From Fodinibius sp034521915 (GTDB taxonomy: Bacteria > Bacteroidota > Rhodothermia > Balneolales > Balneolaceae), in assembly GCF_034521915.1 (NCBI RefSeq), contig NZ_JAXHLU010000013.1:62001-126000 (forward strand): 64,000 bases of DNA. The letters run 5' to 3'. Shown piece by piece: positions 56,264 through 63,554 of the stretch (positions within the stretch are counted from its first letter, which is position 1; each line of letters opens with the position of its first letter). Under the pieces are notes generated by a model. The model was given only the letters and a program-made list of their open reading frames with translations. It was not told the origin of the DNA and did no database searches. The translations under genes and the position numbers were made by a program.

Positions 56264-58621
56264 ATGGATTTTCTACTATTTCTTTTCTCACGCAAGTCAC
56301 AAAAGGGCGTTTCTCTTCTAATCGCCTCATTTTTAAGCTTCTTAATATTTTTGGGAAGTTTTAATATAGCATCAGGTCAAACTTACTTAGATCCTGAAAG
56401 CCCTATCAAAGAACGGGTAGATGATCTACTCAGTCGCATGACGATTGAAGAGAAAGTAGGTCAGATGACGCAGCTTAACATCACACTTATAAACGAAACC
56501 GGTGTTCAGCGTAATGTTAATCTAGATCCGGAAAAAGCCAAAAAGTTATTGACCAATCATCACATTGGTTCATTTCTAAATGGTGAGGCTGTACCACCGG
56601 AACAATGGATTGAGTATACTCGAGCACTCCAAGAAATAGCTGTTGAAGAAACGAGATTAGGCATCCCGATTATTTATGGTATCGACCACATACACGGAGC
56701 CAGCTATGTGCAAAACAGTACGATATTTCCGCATAACATAAATATTGGTGCTACTTTTAATCCTGAACATTCGTTCCAAAACGGTCGTATTACAGCTCTT
56801 GAATCTGCACCGCTGGGACATACCTGGAACTTTGCACCGGTATTGGATCTCGGTCAAAATCCATACTGGCCCAGACAATATGAAACATTTGGTGAAGATC
56901 CTTATTTGGCTTCCAAGCTTGGTACTGCTTATGTGAATGGATATCAGCAAAAGCATGATATTGCTCCTTACAGGCTGGCTGCAACCGCCAAACATTTCCT
57001 CGGATATTCTGTACCACGATCAGGCTGGGATCGCACCCCGGTAGATCTTTCAATGCAGACCATCCACGAGTTTCATCGTCCATCCTTTCAAGCAGCCATC
57101 GATGCAGGAATTAAAACAGTGATGGTTAACAGTGCCGAAATAAATGGGATACCGGTCCACAGTTCCAAACAACTTCTGACTGATTTACTTCGGGATGAAA
57201 TGGGATTCGAAGGCATCATATTAACAGACTGGGCAGATATCGGTAAACTCGTTGATTATCATAAAACGGCCCAAAATTATGATGAAGCCACGTATCAAGC
57301 TATAGAAGCAGGTGTAGATATGAGTATGACTCCGGAGTCATTGGAGTTTAATGAAAGCCTGTTAAAGTTAGTTAAAGAGGGACGTATCAGTGAAGAACGT
57401 ATTGATGAATCAGTACGTCGTATTCTAAAACTTAAATTTGAGTTGGGATTATTTGAGCATCCATATCCATCTGGCAAAGGGTTAGATAATATTGGAAGTG
57501 ACTCTCATAAGAAAAAAGCGCTCCAGGCAGCTCGGGAATCTATGGTACTGCTAAAAAATTCTAACAACACCCTGCCCTTTTCAAAAGGTTTAGAACAAAT
57601 TTTAGTTGTCGGGCCATCGGCAAACAGCAAAAAAAATCTTTCCGGAGGTTGGACATTAGCGTGGCAGGGAGCCTCAGAAGATCGTTATCCCGAATCAATG
57701 AAAACCATAAGTGAGGCTATTGCAAACAAGTTTTCTGATACTAAGGTTGTTAGCATAGATTCAATTGGACCAATGAATTCAGATCACAGATCCCATTTTA
57801 ATGAAACCTTAAAAAATTCTGATGCAGTTATCATAGCAGCCGGGGAAGAACCTTACACTGAGTTCGTTGGTAATATTACCAACCTTAAACTTCCCGAAGA
57901 TCAGTTGGATCTGATTCGAGCTGTAAATCAGTCTGGCAAACCCACCGCCTTGGTATTGGTAGAAGGACGTCCCCGTGTTATTACTGATATTGTGGATGAA
58001 ACTGAGGCTATTGTCTGGGCCGGTTTACCCGGTTTTGAAGGGGCCGAAGCCATTGCTGATGTGTTAAGCGGCGATTACAATCCCAGTGGTAAACTTCCCT
58101 TCTCCTATCCACAGTTTGTAGGTCATTTTGCGCCATATAATCACAAATCAAGCGCTGTATATTATTTTGATCCTGATGTTGCCAATAATATCGAACAGGC
58201 TGATAAGACCACCGCGCTCTGGAATTTTGGTCACGGTCTAAGCTATACCAACTTTTCTTATGATAATTTAGCAGTTAGCGACACCACATTAACCGACAAT
58301 CAAAAGGTAACAGCTACGGCAACAGTAACAAATACTGGAGATCGAGTTGGCACTGAAACAGTGCTGTGGTACATCACAGATGAGGTAGGACGTATTACCA
58401 GACCAGTAAAAGAATTAATTCATTTTGAGCGTCTGCAATTGAAACCCGGAGAGCAACAAAAAGTAACATTTAAAATTGAACCCAAGAAGCATTTGGGATA
58501 TCCCGACTTCAGCGGTAAAAATATTCTGGAGGAAGGGTATTTTCAGATCCACGTAGGTTCGCAAAGCACGCGCTTTCATCTTAAAAATGATTCCCAAAAC
58601 ATTCAATTGCAGTCCAACTGA
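56264..58621 (+). CDS. GH3 beta-glucosidase, exported
   Basis: A 785-residue glycoside hydrolase family 3 enzyme. ATG 56264 is chosen because it starts an export signal (MDFLLFLFSRKSQKGVSLLI..., cleavage near ASGQ). The TIM-barrel domain shows RMTIEEKVGQMTQ, IPIIYGIDHIHGA, YETFGEDPYLASKLG, AATAKHFLGY and the nucleophile motif GFEGIILTDWADIG (Asp of TDW). The alpha/beta sandwich domain has ESMVLLKNSNNTLPF and PGFEGAEAIADVLSG. A C-terminal Fn3-like domain includes FGHGLSYTNFSYDNL. It releases glucose from the ends of oligosaccharides and is divergent from the SusCD genes. Confidence 0.93.
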   Translation: MDFLLFLFSRKSQKGVSLLIASFLSFLIFLGSFNIASGQTYLDPESPIKERVDDLLSRMTIEEKVGQMTQLNITLINETGVQRNVNLDPEKAKKLLTNHHIGSFLNGEAVPPEQWIEYTRALQEIAVEETRLGIPIIYGIDHIHGASYVQNSTIFPHNINIGATFNPEHSFQNGRITALESAPLGHTWNFAPVLDLGQNPYWPRQYETFGEDPYLASKLGTAYVNGYQQKHDIAPYRLAATAKHFLGYSVPRSGWDRTPVDLSMQTIHEFHRPSFQAAIDAGIKTVMVNSAEINGIPVHSSKQLLTDLLRDEMGFEGIILTDWADIGKLVDYHKTAQNYDEATYQAIEAGVDMSMTPESLEFNESLLKLVKEGRISEERIDESVRRILKLKFELGLFEHPYPSGKGLDNIGSDSHKKKALQAARESMVLLKNSNNTLPFSKGLEQILVVGPSANSKKNLSGGWTLAWQGASEDRYPESMKTISEAIANKFSDTKVVSIDSIGPMNSDHRSHFNETLKNSDAVIIAAGEEPYTEFVGNITNLKLPEDQLDLIRAVNQSGKPTALVLVEGRPRVITDIVDETEAIVWAGLPGFEGAEAIADVLSGDYNPSGKLPFSYPQFVGHFAPYNHKSSAVYYFDPDVANNIEQADKTTALWNFGHGLSYTNFSYDNLAVSDTTLTDNQKVTATATVTNTGDRVGTETVLWYITDEVGRITRPVKELIHFERLQLKPGEQQKVTFKIEPKKHLGYPDFSGKNILEEGYFQIHVGSQSTRFHLKNDSQNIQLQSN

Positions 58622-58659
58622 TTGCAATTGGTGAACTACAGTAATATTTAAAAACATTA

Positions 58660-58700
58660 AAAAAGCCCTGAACTTTAGCTGAGTTCAGGGCTTTTATTTT
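58660..58700. terminator. Bidirectional terminator between GH3 and folE2
   Basis: AGCCCTGAACT and AGTTCAGGGCT form a perfect 11-bp stem with a 7-base loop. TTTATTTTA follows on the plus strand and TTTTTTAATG on the minus strand, serving both convergent genes. Confidence 0.93.
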
Positions 58701-58717
58701 ACAGTAATTTGGCTTTT

Positions 58718-59617
58718 CTATCGCAGACCATTTTTAATGCCTTTGCAAATACGACTTACGGCATCATGGCTGTGCAGACTTTCCATATGCACACATCGAA
58801 TCACAAAATCGTGGATCCGTTCTTCTTCATTCAACTGTTCATAGAGCAATCGAGCAGCATCTTCCACAAATTTCTGATACGCGCCATTCATCTCTGCAAA
58901 GGCCTGCTCATCTTCGCGCTTGACCATTACCTGGGTTTCGGTCATCAGCGCTTCCTGGCAATGGTTAACTAAATCCTCCACAAAAATTTCTTCGTTTAGC
59001 TCAACCGTTAAATTTGCAATACTGCGCTGGCTGTGCGGAATACTGGCTACTTCCCTGGTTTCGCGAGCATGCTCGGAAAGTTCATACGAACATGGACAAG
59101 CACTACTGTATTCAAAATCCAGATGCATAAATTTCCTGAATTTACCATCGGCATCCATGGTCCCTTCAATAGCCACCGTATAATATTGATAGCCTTCCAA
59201 TCCAGAACGCAAACTCTCTTGTTTAATCGGATAATTAAACGACAATCGCAGATACGCCGTTTGCGTATCGAGCTCTTCTCTATAAGTCTCAAGAACTTCT
59301 TCCAATTTATCCGGATGAAAAACATCATCTTCAAAATCATAAAACGACCGCATAATGCGACTCATATTGATGCCTTTCTTTCCGGCCTCTAGTCCCACAT
59401 ACCCATCAACCGACGTTTCCAGCGTAAGCAGTTCTCCATCGGGACGGGGATACTTCAAAGGCAATTTAAAGTCCGATATACCAACTTGCTGAATGGGAAC
59501 ATCTGCTCCTTCAATCAACGAAGCAGGACCATTTTGCAAATCGGGAAGACTTGCTTTATAGTCGTCGGAGACCGTGAATGTAGGATCGTAATGTCGTTTC
59601 AATTTTGTAGAAATCAT
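58718..59617 (-). CDS. folE2: GTP cyclohydrolase FolE2 (type IB)
   Basis: A 299-residue enzyme of the COG1469/FolE2 family making dihydroneopterin triphosphate from GTP, the first pterin step. The metal-site Cys lies in FEYSSACPCSYELSEHARET (about residues 168-187). The conserved PHSQRS follows, with further family blocks VSVDGYVGLEAGKKG-like near 70-85, NCQEALMTETQ and SLHSHDAVSR at the C-terminus. FolE2 can use metals other than zinc, so it often backs up FolE under zinc limitation. A PTPS homologue lies 24 bases upstream. Confidence 0.93.
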   Translation of the reverse strand: MISTKLKRHYDPTFTVSDDYKASLPDLQNGPASLIEGADVPIQQVGISDFKLPLKYPRPDGELLTLETSVDGYVGLEAGKKGINMSRIMRSFYDFEDDVFHPDKLEEVLETYREELDTQTAYLRLSFNYPIKQESLRSGLEGYQYYTVAIEGTMDADGKFRKFMHLDFEYSSACPCSYELSEHARETREVASIPHSQRSIANLTVELNEEIFVEDLVNHCQEALMTETQVMVKREDEQAFAEMNGAYQKFVEDAARLLYEQLNEEERIHDFVIRCVHMESLHSHDAVSRICKGIKNGLR

Positions 59618-59641
59618 TCGTTTAATGATACAATTCTTAAG

Positions 59642-60094
59642 TTAATCTATAGCGGGAATCTCTTTTTCTAAAAGATACGGACAATATTTAGCGGAATTTC
59701 GTTCGGTTTCTTGCAACTCAACCTCATACAAAAATCCACGTTGTTCAGTGGCTTCTCGAATTGGATCTTTGAGTTCTTGAAAAAATACTTCTACCAAATT
59801 TTCAGTTGATGGCATAATTCCGTCTAAAAAAGGAATATCCATATTGAGATTTTTGTGATCACACTTCTCAACAATACGTGATTCAATTATTGCTTTAAGG
59901 TCTGATAAATCAATAACATAACCGGTATCCTTATCCTGTTTACCGGCAACAGTTACATTTAGGATGTAATTATGTCCATGCCAATTTTCATGATTACATT
60001 TCCCAAACGTTTGTTTATTCCATTCATCTGATTTTTCAGGATTATGCAAACGATGGGCAGCGTTAAAATGGACACGTCTTGTTACAAATATCAA
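59642..60094 (-). CDS. 6-pyruvoyl-tetrahydropterin synthase-like enzyme (PTPS-II motif)
   Basis: A 150-residue tunnelling-fold enzyme: FNAAHRL (zinc His), FGKCNHENWHGHNYIL (catalytic Cys and zinc HGH), CDHKNLN and the substrate-anchoring Glu in VELQETERNSAKY. The spacing C-x5-HGH is that of PTPS enzymes of biopterin synthesis, whereas QueD has C-x3-HGH and the folate-bypass PTPS-III has E-x2-HGH. Together with folE2 it could make tetrahydropterins of the biopterin type. The start TTT-region is preceded by a structured gap. Assignment within the family rests on this motif. Confidence 0.85.
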   Translation of the reverse strand: MIFVTRRVHFNAAHRLHNPEKSDEWNKQTFGKCNHENWHGHNYILNVTVAGKQDKDTGYVIDLSDLKAIIESRIVEKCDHKNLNMDIPFLDGIMPSTENLVEVFFQELKDPIREATEQRGFLYEVELQETERNSAKYCPYLLEKEIPAID

Positions 60095-60183
60095 ATTAGT
60101 AGATTTTATCTTTTACTGGGTTCAAATATTGAATCCCCATAACGCTGATTTTAGATCAAGGGTTCCAAAAATCATAATTCGAA

Positions 60184-60243
60184 GTTATCAGCTTCAGCTA
60201 TTTTTATCAAATAGCTGATAATGTGAAAGCACTATTTTCACAT
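60184..60243. repeat. Two adjacent hairpins upstream of the PTPS gene
   Basis: TCAGCTATTT (60194-60203) and AAATAGCTGA (60209-60218) form a perfect 10-bp stem with a 5-base loop; an overlapping alternative pairs TTATCAGCT with AGCTGATAA. Next to it GTGAAA (60223-60228) pairs with TTTCAC (60236-60241). No U-run follows on either side. It sits between the arsC-like stop and the PTPS start and may be a leader or weak terminator. Confidence 0.5.
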
Positions 60244-60327
60244 CATTTGTTTAGCTATTTAATAAAAACACGGTAATAACAACCCAGAAAGTATTATTGA
60301 TGGCAATAAAATCCACTGGACAATCTT

Positions 60328-60924
60328 TTAAACTTGTGACATCATATAATACATTTCTGATGCAATCTGCCGGCAGCGCTCATCGTACGTCTCTTTCTCC
60401 TTGGAAGTGCCATCAGATTCTTTGGGATCAACATACGGAATAGAAAATCGCTTTTCGGCTCCAGGCACTATAGGACAATTTGCATCGGCATCCGAGCAAG
60501 TCATAATAGCCGCAAAATCTTTTTCGGGATTATGGGAATCATCAAATGTTTTAGAAAAGCAGATTAACGGCTTTGATTCATCATCAAAAGAAACCTCATA
60601 CTTTGGATTCTCTCCACCTGGATTTTCGACCTTAAAACCAGCTCGTTCAATAGCTGCTACAGCACGCGAATTAAAGGCTGTGGCTTCGGTACCTCCGGAA
60701 TACGTTTCCACACTTTCTACCCCAAAATACTCAGCTAGTGTTGCTGCCCAGATCTGGCATAGATGACTACGTCGGCTGTTATGGGTGCAAATAAAGTTGA
60801 GCTTGGCCGGCTCTTTTGACCGAATATAATCAGCAATTTTAGCTAATTTTTGTTTTCGCTGATCTGGTATCTCATTCACCAAATTATCCAGATCATCAAT
60901 GTAGGATTGTAATGTTGAGTACAT
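60328..60924 (-). CDS. arsC: ArsC-like arsenate reductase / low-molecular-weight phosphatase
   Basis: A 198-residue cytoplasmic protein. LNFICTHNSRRSHLCQIWAA carries the C-x5-R catalytic loop with Ser (here CTHNSRRS; nearer C-x5-R-S) about residues 43-51. Second and third Cys candidates occur in FAAIMTCSDADANCPIVPGA, and DPKESDGTSKEKETY resembles the Asp loop of the family. Such proteins reduce arsenate via thioredoxin and three Cys. It is the last gene of the arsenic cluster on the minus strand. A phosphatase role is the alternative. Confidence 0.85.
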   Translation of the reverse strand: MYSTLQSYIDDLDNLVNEIPDQRKQKLAKIADYIRSKEPAKLNFICTHNSRRSHLCQIWAATLAEYFGVESVETYSGGTEATAFNSRAVAAIERAGFKVENPGGENPKYEVSFDDESKPLICFSKTFDDSHNPEKDFAAIMTCSDADANCPIVPGAEKRFSIPYVDPKESDGTSKEKETYDERCRQIASEMYYMMSQV

Positions 60925-60957
60925 GTAATTTGTTAGGTTATAAAGGCTGAAACCTAG

Positions 60958-61040
60958 GCTCTGAAGTTACTTCTGTTCCGCAGCAGAGCTACGAAACGAG
61001 ATGAATAGATCCTGAAACAAGTTCAGGATGACACTGTGGT
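60958..61040. repeat. Intergenic hairpin repeat between arsM and arsC
   Basis: ATCCTGAA (61009-61016) and TTCAGGAT (61022-61029) flank a short loop inside a stretch reading GAGATGAATAGATCCTGAAA on the plus strand. The reverse reading GTCATCCTGAACTTGTTTCA is a sequence I associate with dispersed intergenic repeats of many bacterial genomes. It lies between the arsM and arsC genes. Confidence 0.6.
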
Positions 61041-61044
61041 AAAT

Positions 61045-61939
61045 TTAACAGCAACCTGAACCCGGTTCGCAAACATTACCAGCATCAATCATTTCAATTT
61101 TCTCCTGGTCTATATTCTTTTCAGATTCCCCACCAGGCTTTTGAGCAAAAACGGTAATACTATAAATTCCGGTATCTCCATTTTTAAAGTTATCTATTTC
61201 TTCTTCTGATAAATATTTAGCCAAGATATCATCAGGCAGCTCAATAGTTTTTTCTTTCTGAATGGTACTATTTTCGAAGCCGGTTTCTTTTATATGACCC
61301 AAGGTACTCATCTTTCTGGATGGCCCCAGCTACACATCCCGCATACATTTCGGCGTCTTCGCGCAATGCATCAGGCAGCTCTCCGACAAGTACAATATCC
61401 GAAATACTAAAATGTCCGCCGGGTTTTAACGTGCGAAAAATTTCTGAAAAGACTTTAGGTTTATTCGGCACCAGATTAAGTACACAATTACTGACGATTA
61501 CATCGGCCACATTATCGGAAACAGGCATGTTTTCAATATCCCCATAACGAAACTCTACGTTATTGTAGCCCAACTTGTCGGCATTTTTACGGGCTTTGGC
61601 AATCATCGGCTCGGCAAAATCGATACCAATGACTTTGCCTTCGGCGCCGGCCTCATGACGTGCTACAAAGCAATCGTTGCCAGCTCCCGATCCCAAATCA
61701 ATAACGGTATCCCCTTCTTTAATTTTAGCAAATTGAGTGGGCAAGCCGCAACCGAGTCCCAGGTCTGCATCGGGATTATAACCCTCAATCGAATTGTAGT
61801 CATCACTCATGACATTGTAGACCTCATCGGAGCTACAACATGAGCTGGAGTCGTAATCCTTGGATTGTTCACTAATTTGGCTGTATTTTTCTTTAACCGT
61901 TTCTTTCAGTTCTTCATCCTTTTTTTTATTAGTACTCAT
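61045..61939 (-). pseudogene. arsM: ArsM arsenite S-adenosylmethionine methyltransferase, split by an apparent +1 frameshift
   Basis: The first frame (61939 to about 61301) has a Cys cluster SSSCCSSDEVYNV, GLGLGCG-type LGLGCGLPTQFAKIKEGD with the SAM motif VIDLGSGAGNDC, VIGIDFAEPM, and DAEMYAGCVAGAIQKDEYLG. It then runs into a stop at 61268. The second frame (61311 to 61045) continues HIKETGFENSTIQKEKTIEL, SEEEIDNFKNGDTGIYSITV and ends with CEPGSGCC. Deleting one G from GGG at 61298-61300 gives EYLG-HIKETGFEN, exactly as expected in ArsM. The conserved As-binding Cys in GLGCG and YAGCVAG, and C-terminal Cys, are all kept. As written the C-terminal domain is lost. Confidence 0.88.
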
Positions 61940-61940
61940 C

Positions 61941-62276
61941 TCAGCAGCAGTTTTCTTTATTTTTAGTTGTTACATCGTTAATTAATGGAATCAGTAGTTC
62001 GTTTATTTCCTGAATGCCCTCTTCGCTTAAGCAATAGCACGTCCGCACACCGTCTATTTCGCCGGTTATAATACCGACTTTTTTTAACGCCTTTAGGTGT
62101 TGCGAGACGGTTGATTGAGCCAGCGGAAGCTCGTCTGTAATGTCACCACAAAAACAGGTTTCCCGATCTGCCAACAGTTCTATGATGGCTATACGTGCCG
62201 GATGTCCGAGCGCCTTCATCAACTCAGCAGATCGCTTTTGCGAGGGGTCAAATAGTTTTGCTTTAGTAATCGCCAT
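61941..62276 (-). CDS. arsR: ArsR-family arsenite-responsive repressor
   Basis: A 111-residue winged-helix repressor: ALGHPARIAIIELLADRETC at the start, metal/As-binding ETCFCGDI (C-x-C, about residues 38-44), LPLAQSTVSQHLKALKKVGI (recognition helix) and VRTCYC plus a terminal Cys pair (ENCC). It represses the ars genes and lets go on binding As(III). It is 1 base from arsM, and a 16-bp palindrome lies 14 bases upstream of its start. Confidence 0.92.
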   Translation of the reverse strand: MAITKAKLFDPSQKRSAELMKALGHPARIAIIELLADRETCFCGDITDELPLAQSTVSQHLKALKKVGIITGEIDGVRTCYCLSEEGIQEINELLIPLINDVTTKNKENCC

Positions 62277-62289
62277 AATATCTATGATT

Positions 62290-62305
62290 ATCGTATATTT
62301 ACGAT
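62290..62305. promoter_or_regulatory. Probable ArsR operator
   Basis: ATCGTATATTTACGAT is a perfect ATCGTA-N4-TACGAT palindrome 14 bases upstream of the arsR start, in an A/T-rich promoter region. The inverted repeat fits ArsR/SmtB-type operators, and overlaps where RNA polymerase would sit, so autorepression is expected. Confidence 0.78.
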
Positions 62306-62418
62306 TAAATATACTGCATTTTTATTCTCATTTCCAACATTAATTGATTGTCTGTACGGTTGAAAGTGTCATTCTTCGTTCGCTTTGTCAGAAAATTGTT
62401 TTCAACGCAGGAAATTTG

Positions 62419-63507
62419 TTATCCCAATACCTTCTCTTTTTCTTTCTCTTCTTTTCTTTCAACGCTCGTTTGGTAGTGTGGTCTTCTGCTATTGGCAAAC
62501 TTAACCAGCGACAGCATAATGGGTACTTCAATAAGAACACCGACCACGGTTACCAGGGCCGCTCCGGATTGTATCCCGAACAACATGATGGCCACAGCTA
62601 CCGCCAGCTCGAAAAAGTTACTAGCCCCAATCATAGCACCGGGTGCGCAGGTTTGGTAATTCAGGTTTAGCCACTTGCCGCCGAACCAGGCCAGGAAGAA
62701 AATAAAGTACGTTTGAATAATCAGAGGAACGGCAATAAGCAGTATCACCAGCGGATCCTGTAAAATGCGATCTCCCTGGTAGGCAAACAATAGAATAAGC
62801 GTCAGCAGCAGGGCAGTAATCGAAACCGGTTTGAATTTTGGCAAAAACCGAGTGCTATACCACTCCATTCCCTTCTTGTTGACTAATATCTTGTGTGTCA
62901 AATAACCGGCAACCAGCGGAATCACAACAAAAGCGACAATGGAGGTAATCAGGGTATTATAGGGAATGCTGATATCTGTTATTCCAAGCAAAAAGGCTAC
63001 AATCGGGATAAATAAAATTAATATCAGCAGGTCATTAACCGAGACCTGTACCAGCGTGTAGGTAGGATCGCCATCAGATAGATACGACCACACGAACACC
63101 ATGGCCGTACAGGGAGCGGCTCCCAACAAGATGGCACCTGCAATATATTCCTGAGCCATGGCCGGATCGATCCACGCGCTGTAAATATGGGAGAAGAAAA
63201 TCCAGGCAAAAAAGGCCATCGTAAACGGTTTGATAGCCCAGTTCACAATGACCGTCCAGACGACCCCTTTCGGCGCTTTTCCCACATCGGCCAGCGAATC
63301 GAAATCGATCTGGAGCATCATCGGATAGATCATGGCCCAAATTAAGAGAGTAATGGGGATATTAACCTTATACAAATTAAAATCGCTGAGTACCTCAATG
63401 GAATCGCCAACAAGCGAACCCAGGCCAATGCCGGCCCCAATACACAGAAGTACCCAAACGGTTAAGTATTTTTCAAAAAAGTCAATGGATTTATTAGAAT
63501 CAGACAC
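62419..63507 (-). CDS. acr3: ACR3 arsenite efflux permease
   Basis: A 362-residue inner-membrane protein with 10 helices. ACR3 motifs: LLIWAMIYPMMLQIDF (helix 2-3), GAILLGAAPCTAMVFVWSYL with the conserved Cys in helix 4, VSVNDLLILILFIP, and GASNFFELAVAVAI in helix 9. It expels arsenite using the proton gradient. It precedes arsR in transcription direction and follows a Usp gene by 47 bases. A Lys/Glu tail closes the protein. Confidence 0.94.
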   Translation of the reverse strand: MSDSNKSIDFFEKYLTVWVLLCIGAGIGLGSLVGDSIEVLSDFNLYKVNIPITLLIWAMIYPMMLQIDFDSLADVGKAPKGVVWTVIVNWAIKPFTMAFFAWIFFSHIYSAWIDPAMAQEYIAGAILLGAAPCTAMVFVWSYLSDGDPTYTLVQVSVNDLLILILFIPIVAFLLGITDISIPYNTLITSIVAFVVIPLVAGYLTHKILVNKKGMEWYSTRFLPKFKPVSITALLLTLILLFAYQGDRILQDPLVILLIAVPLIIQTYFIFFLAWFGGKWLNLNYQTCAPGAMIGASNFFELAVAVAIMLFGIQSGAALVTVVGVLIEVPIMLSLVKFANSRRPHYQTSVERKEEKEKEKVLG

Positions 63508-63554
63508 AGTTTAGCTCTTCGTATTTTGATTAATTTTACAATTTGTAATAACAA

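Noticed and set aside
61268..61311. Programmed frameshifting in arsM (and the other three genes)
   Set aside because: No shared slippery heptamer, stop context or stimulatory structure; single extra bases, two in GGG runs, fit error or mutation better.
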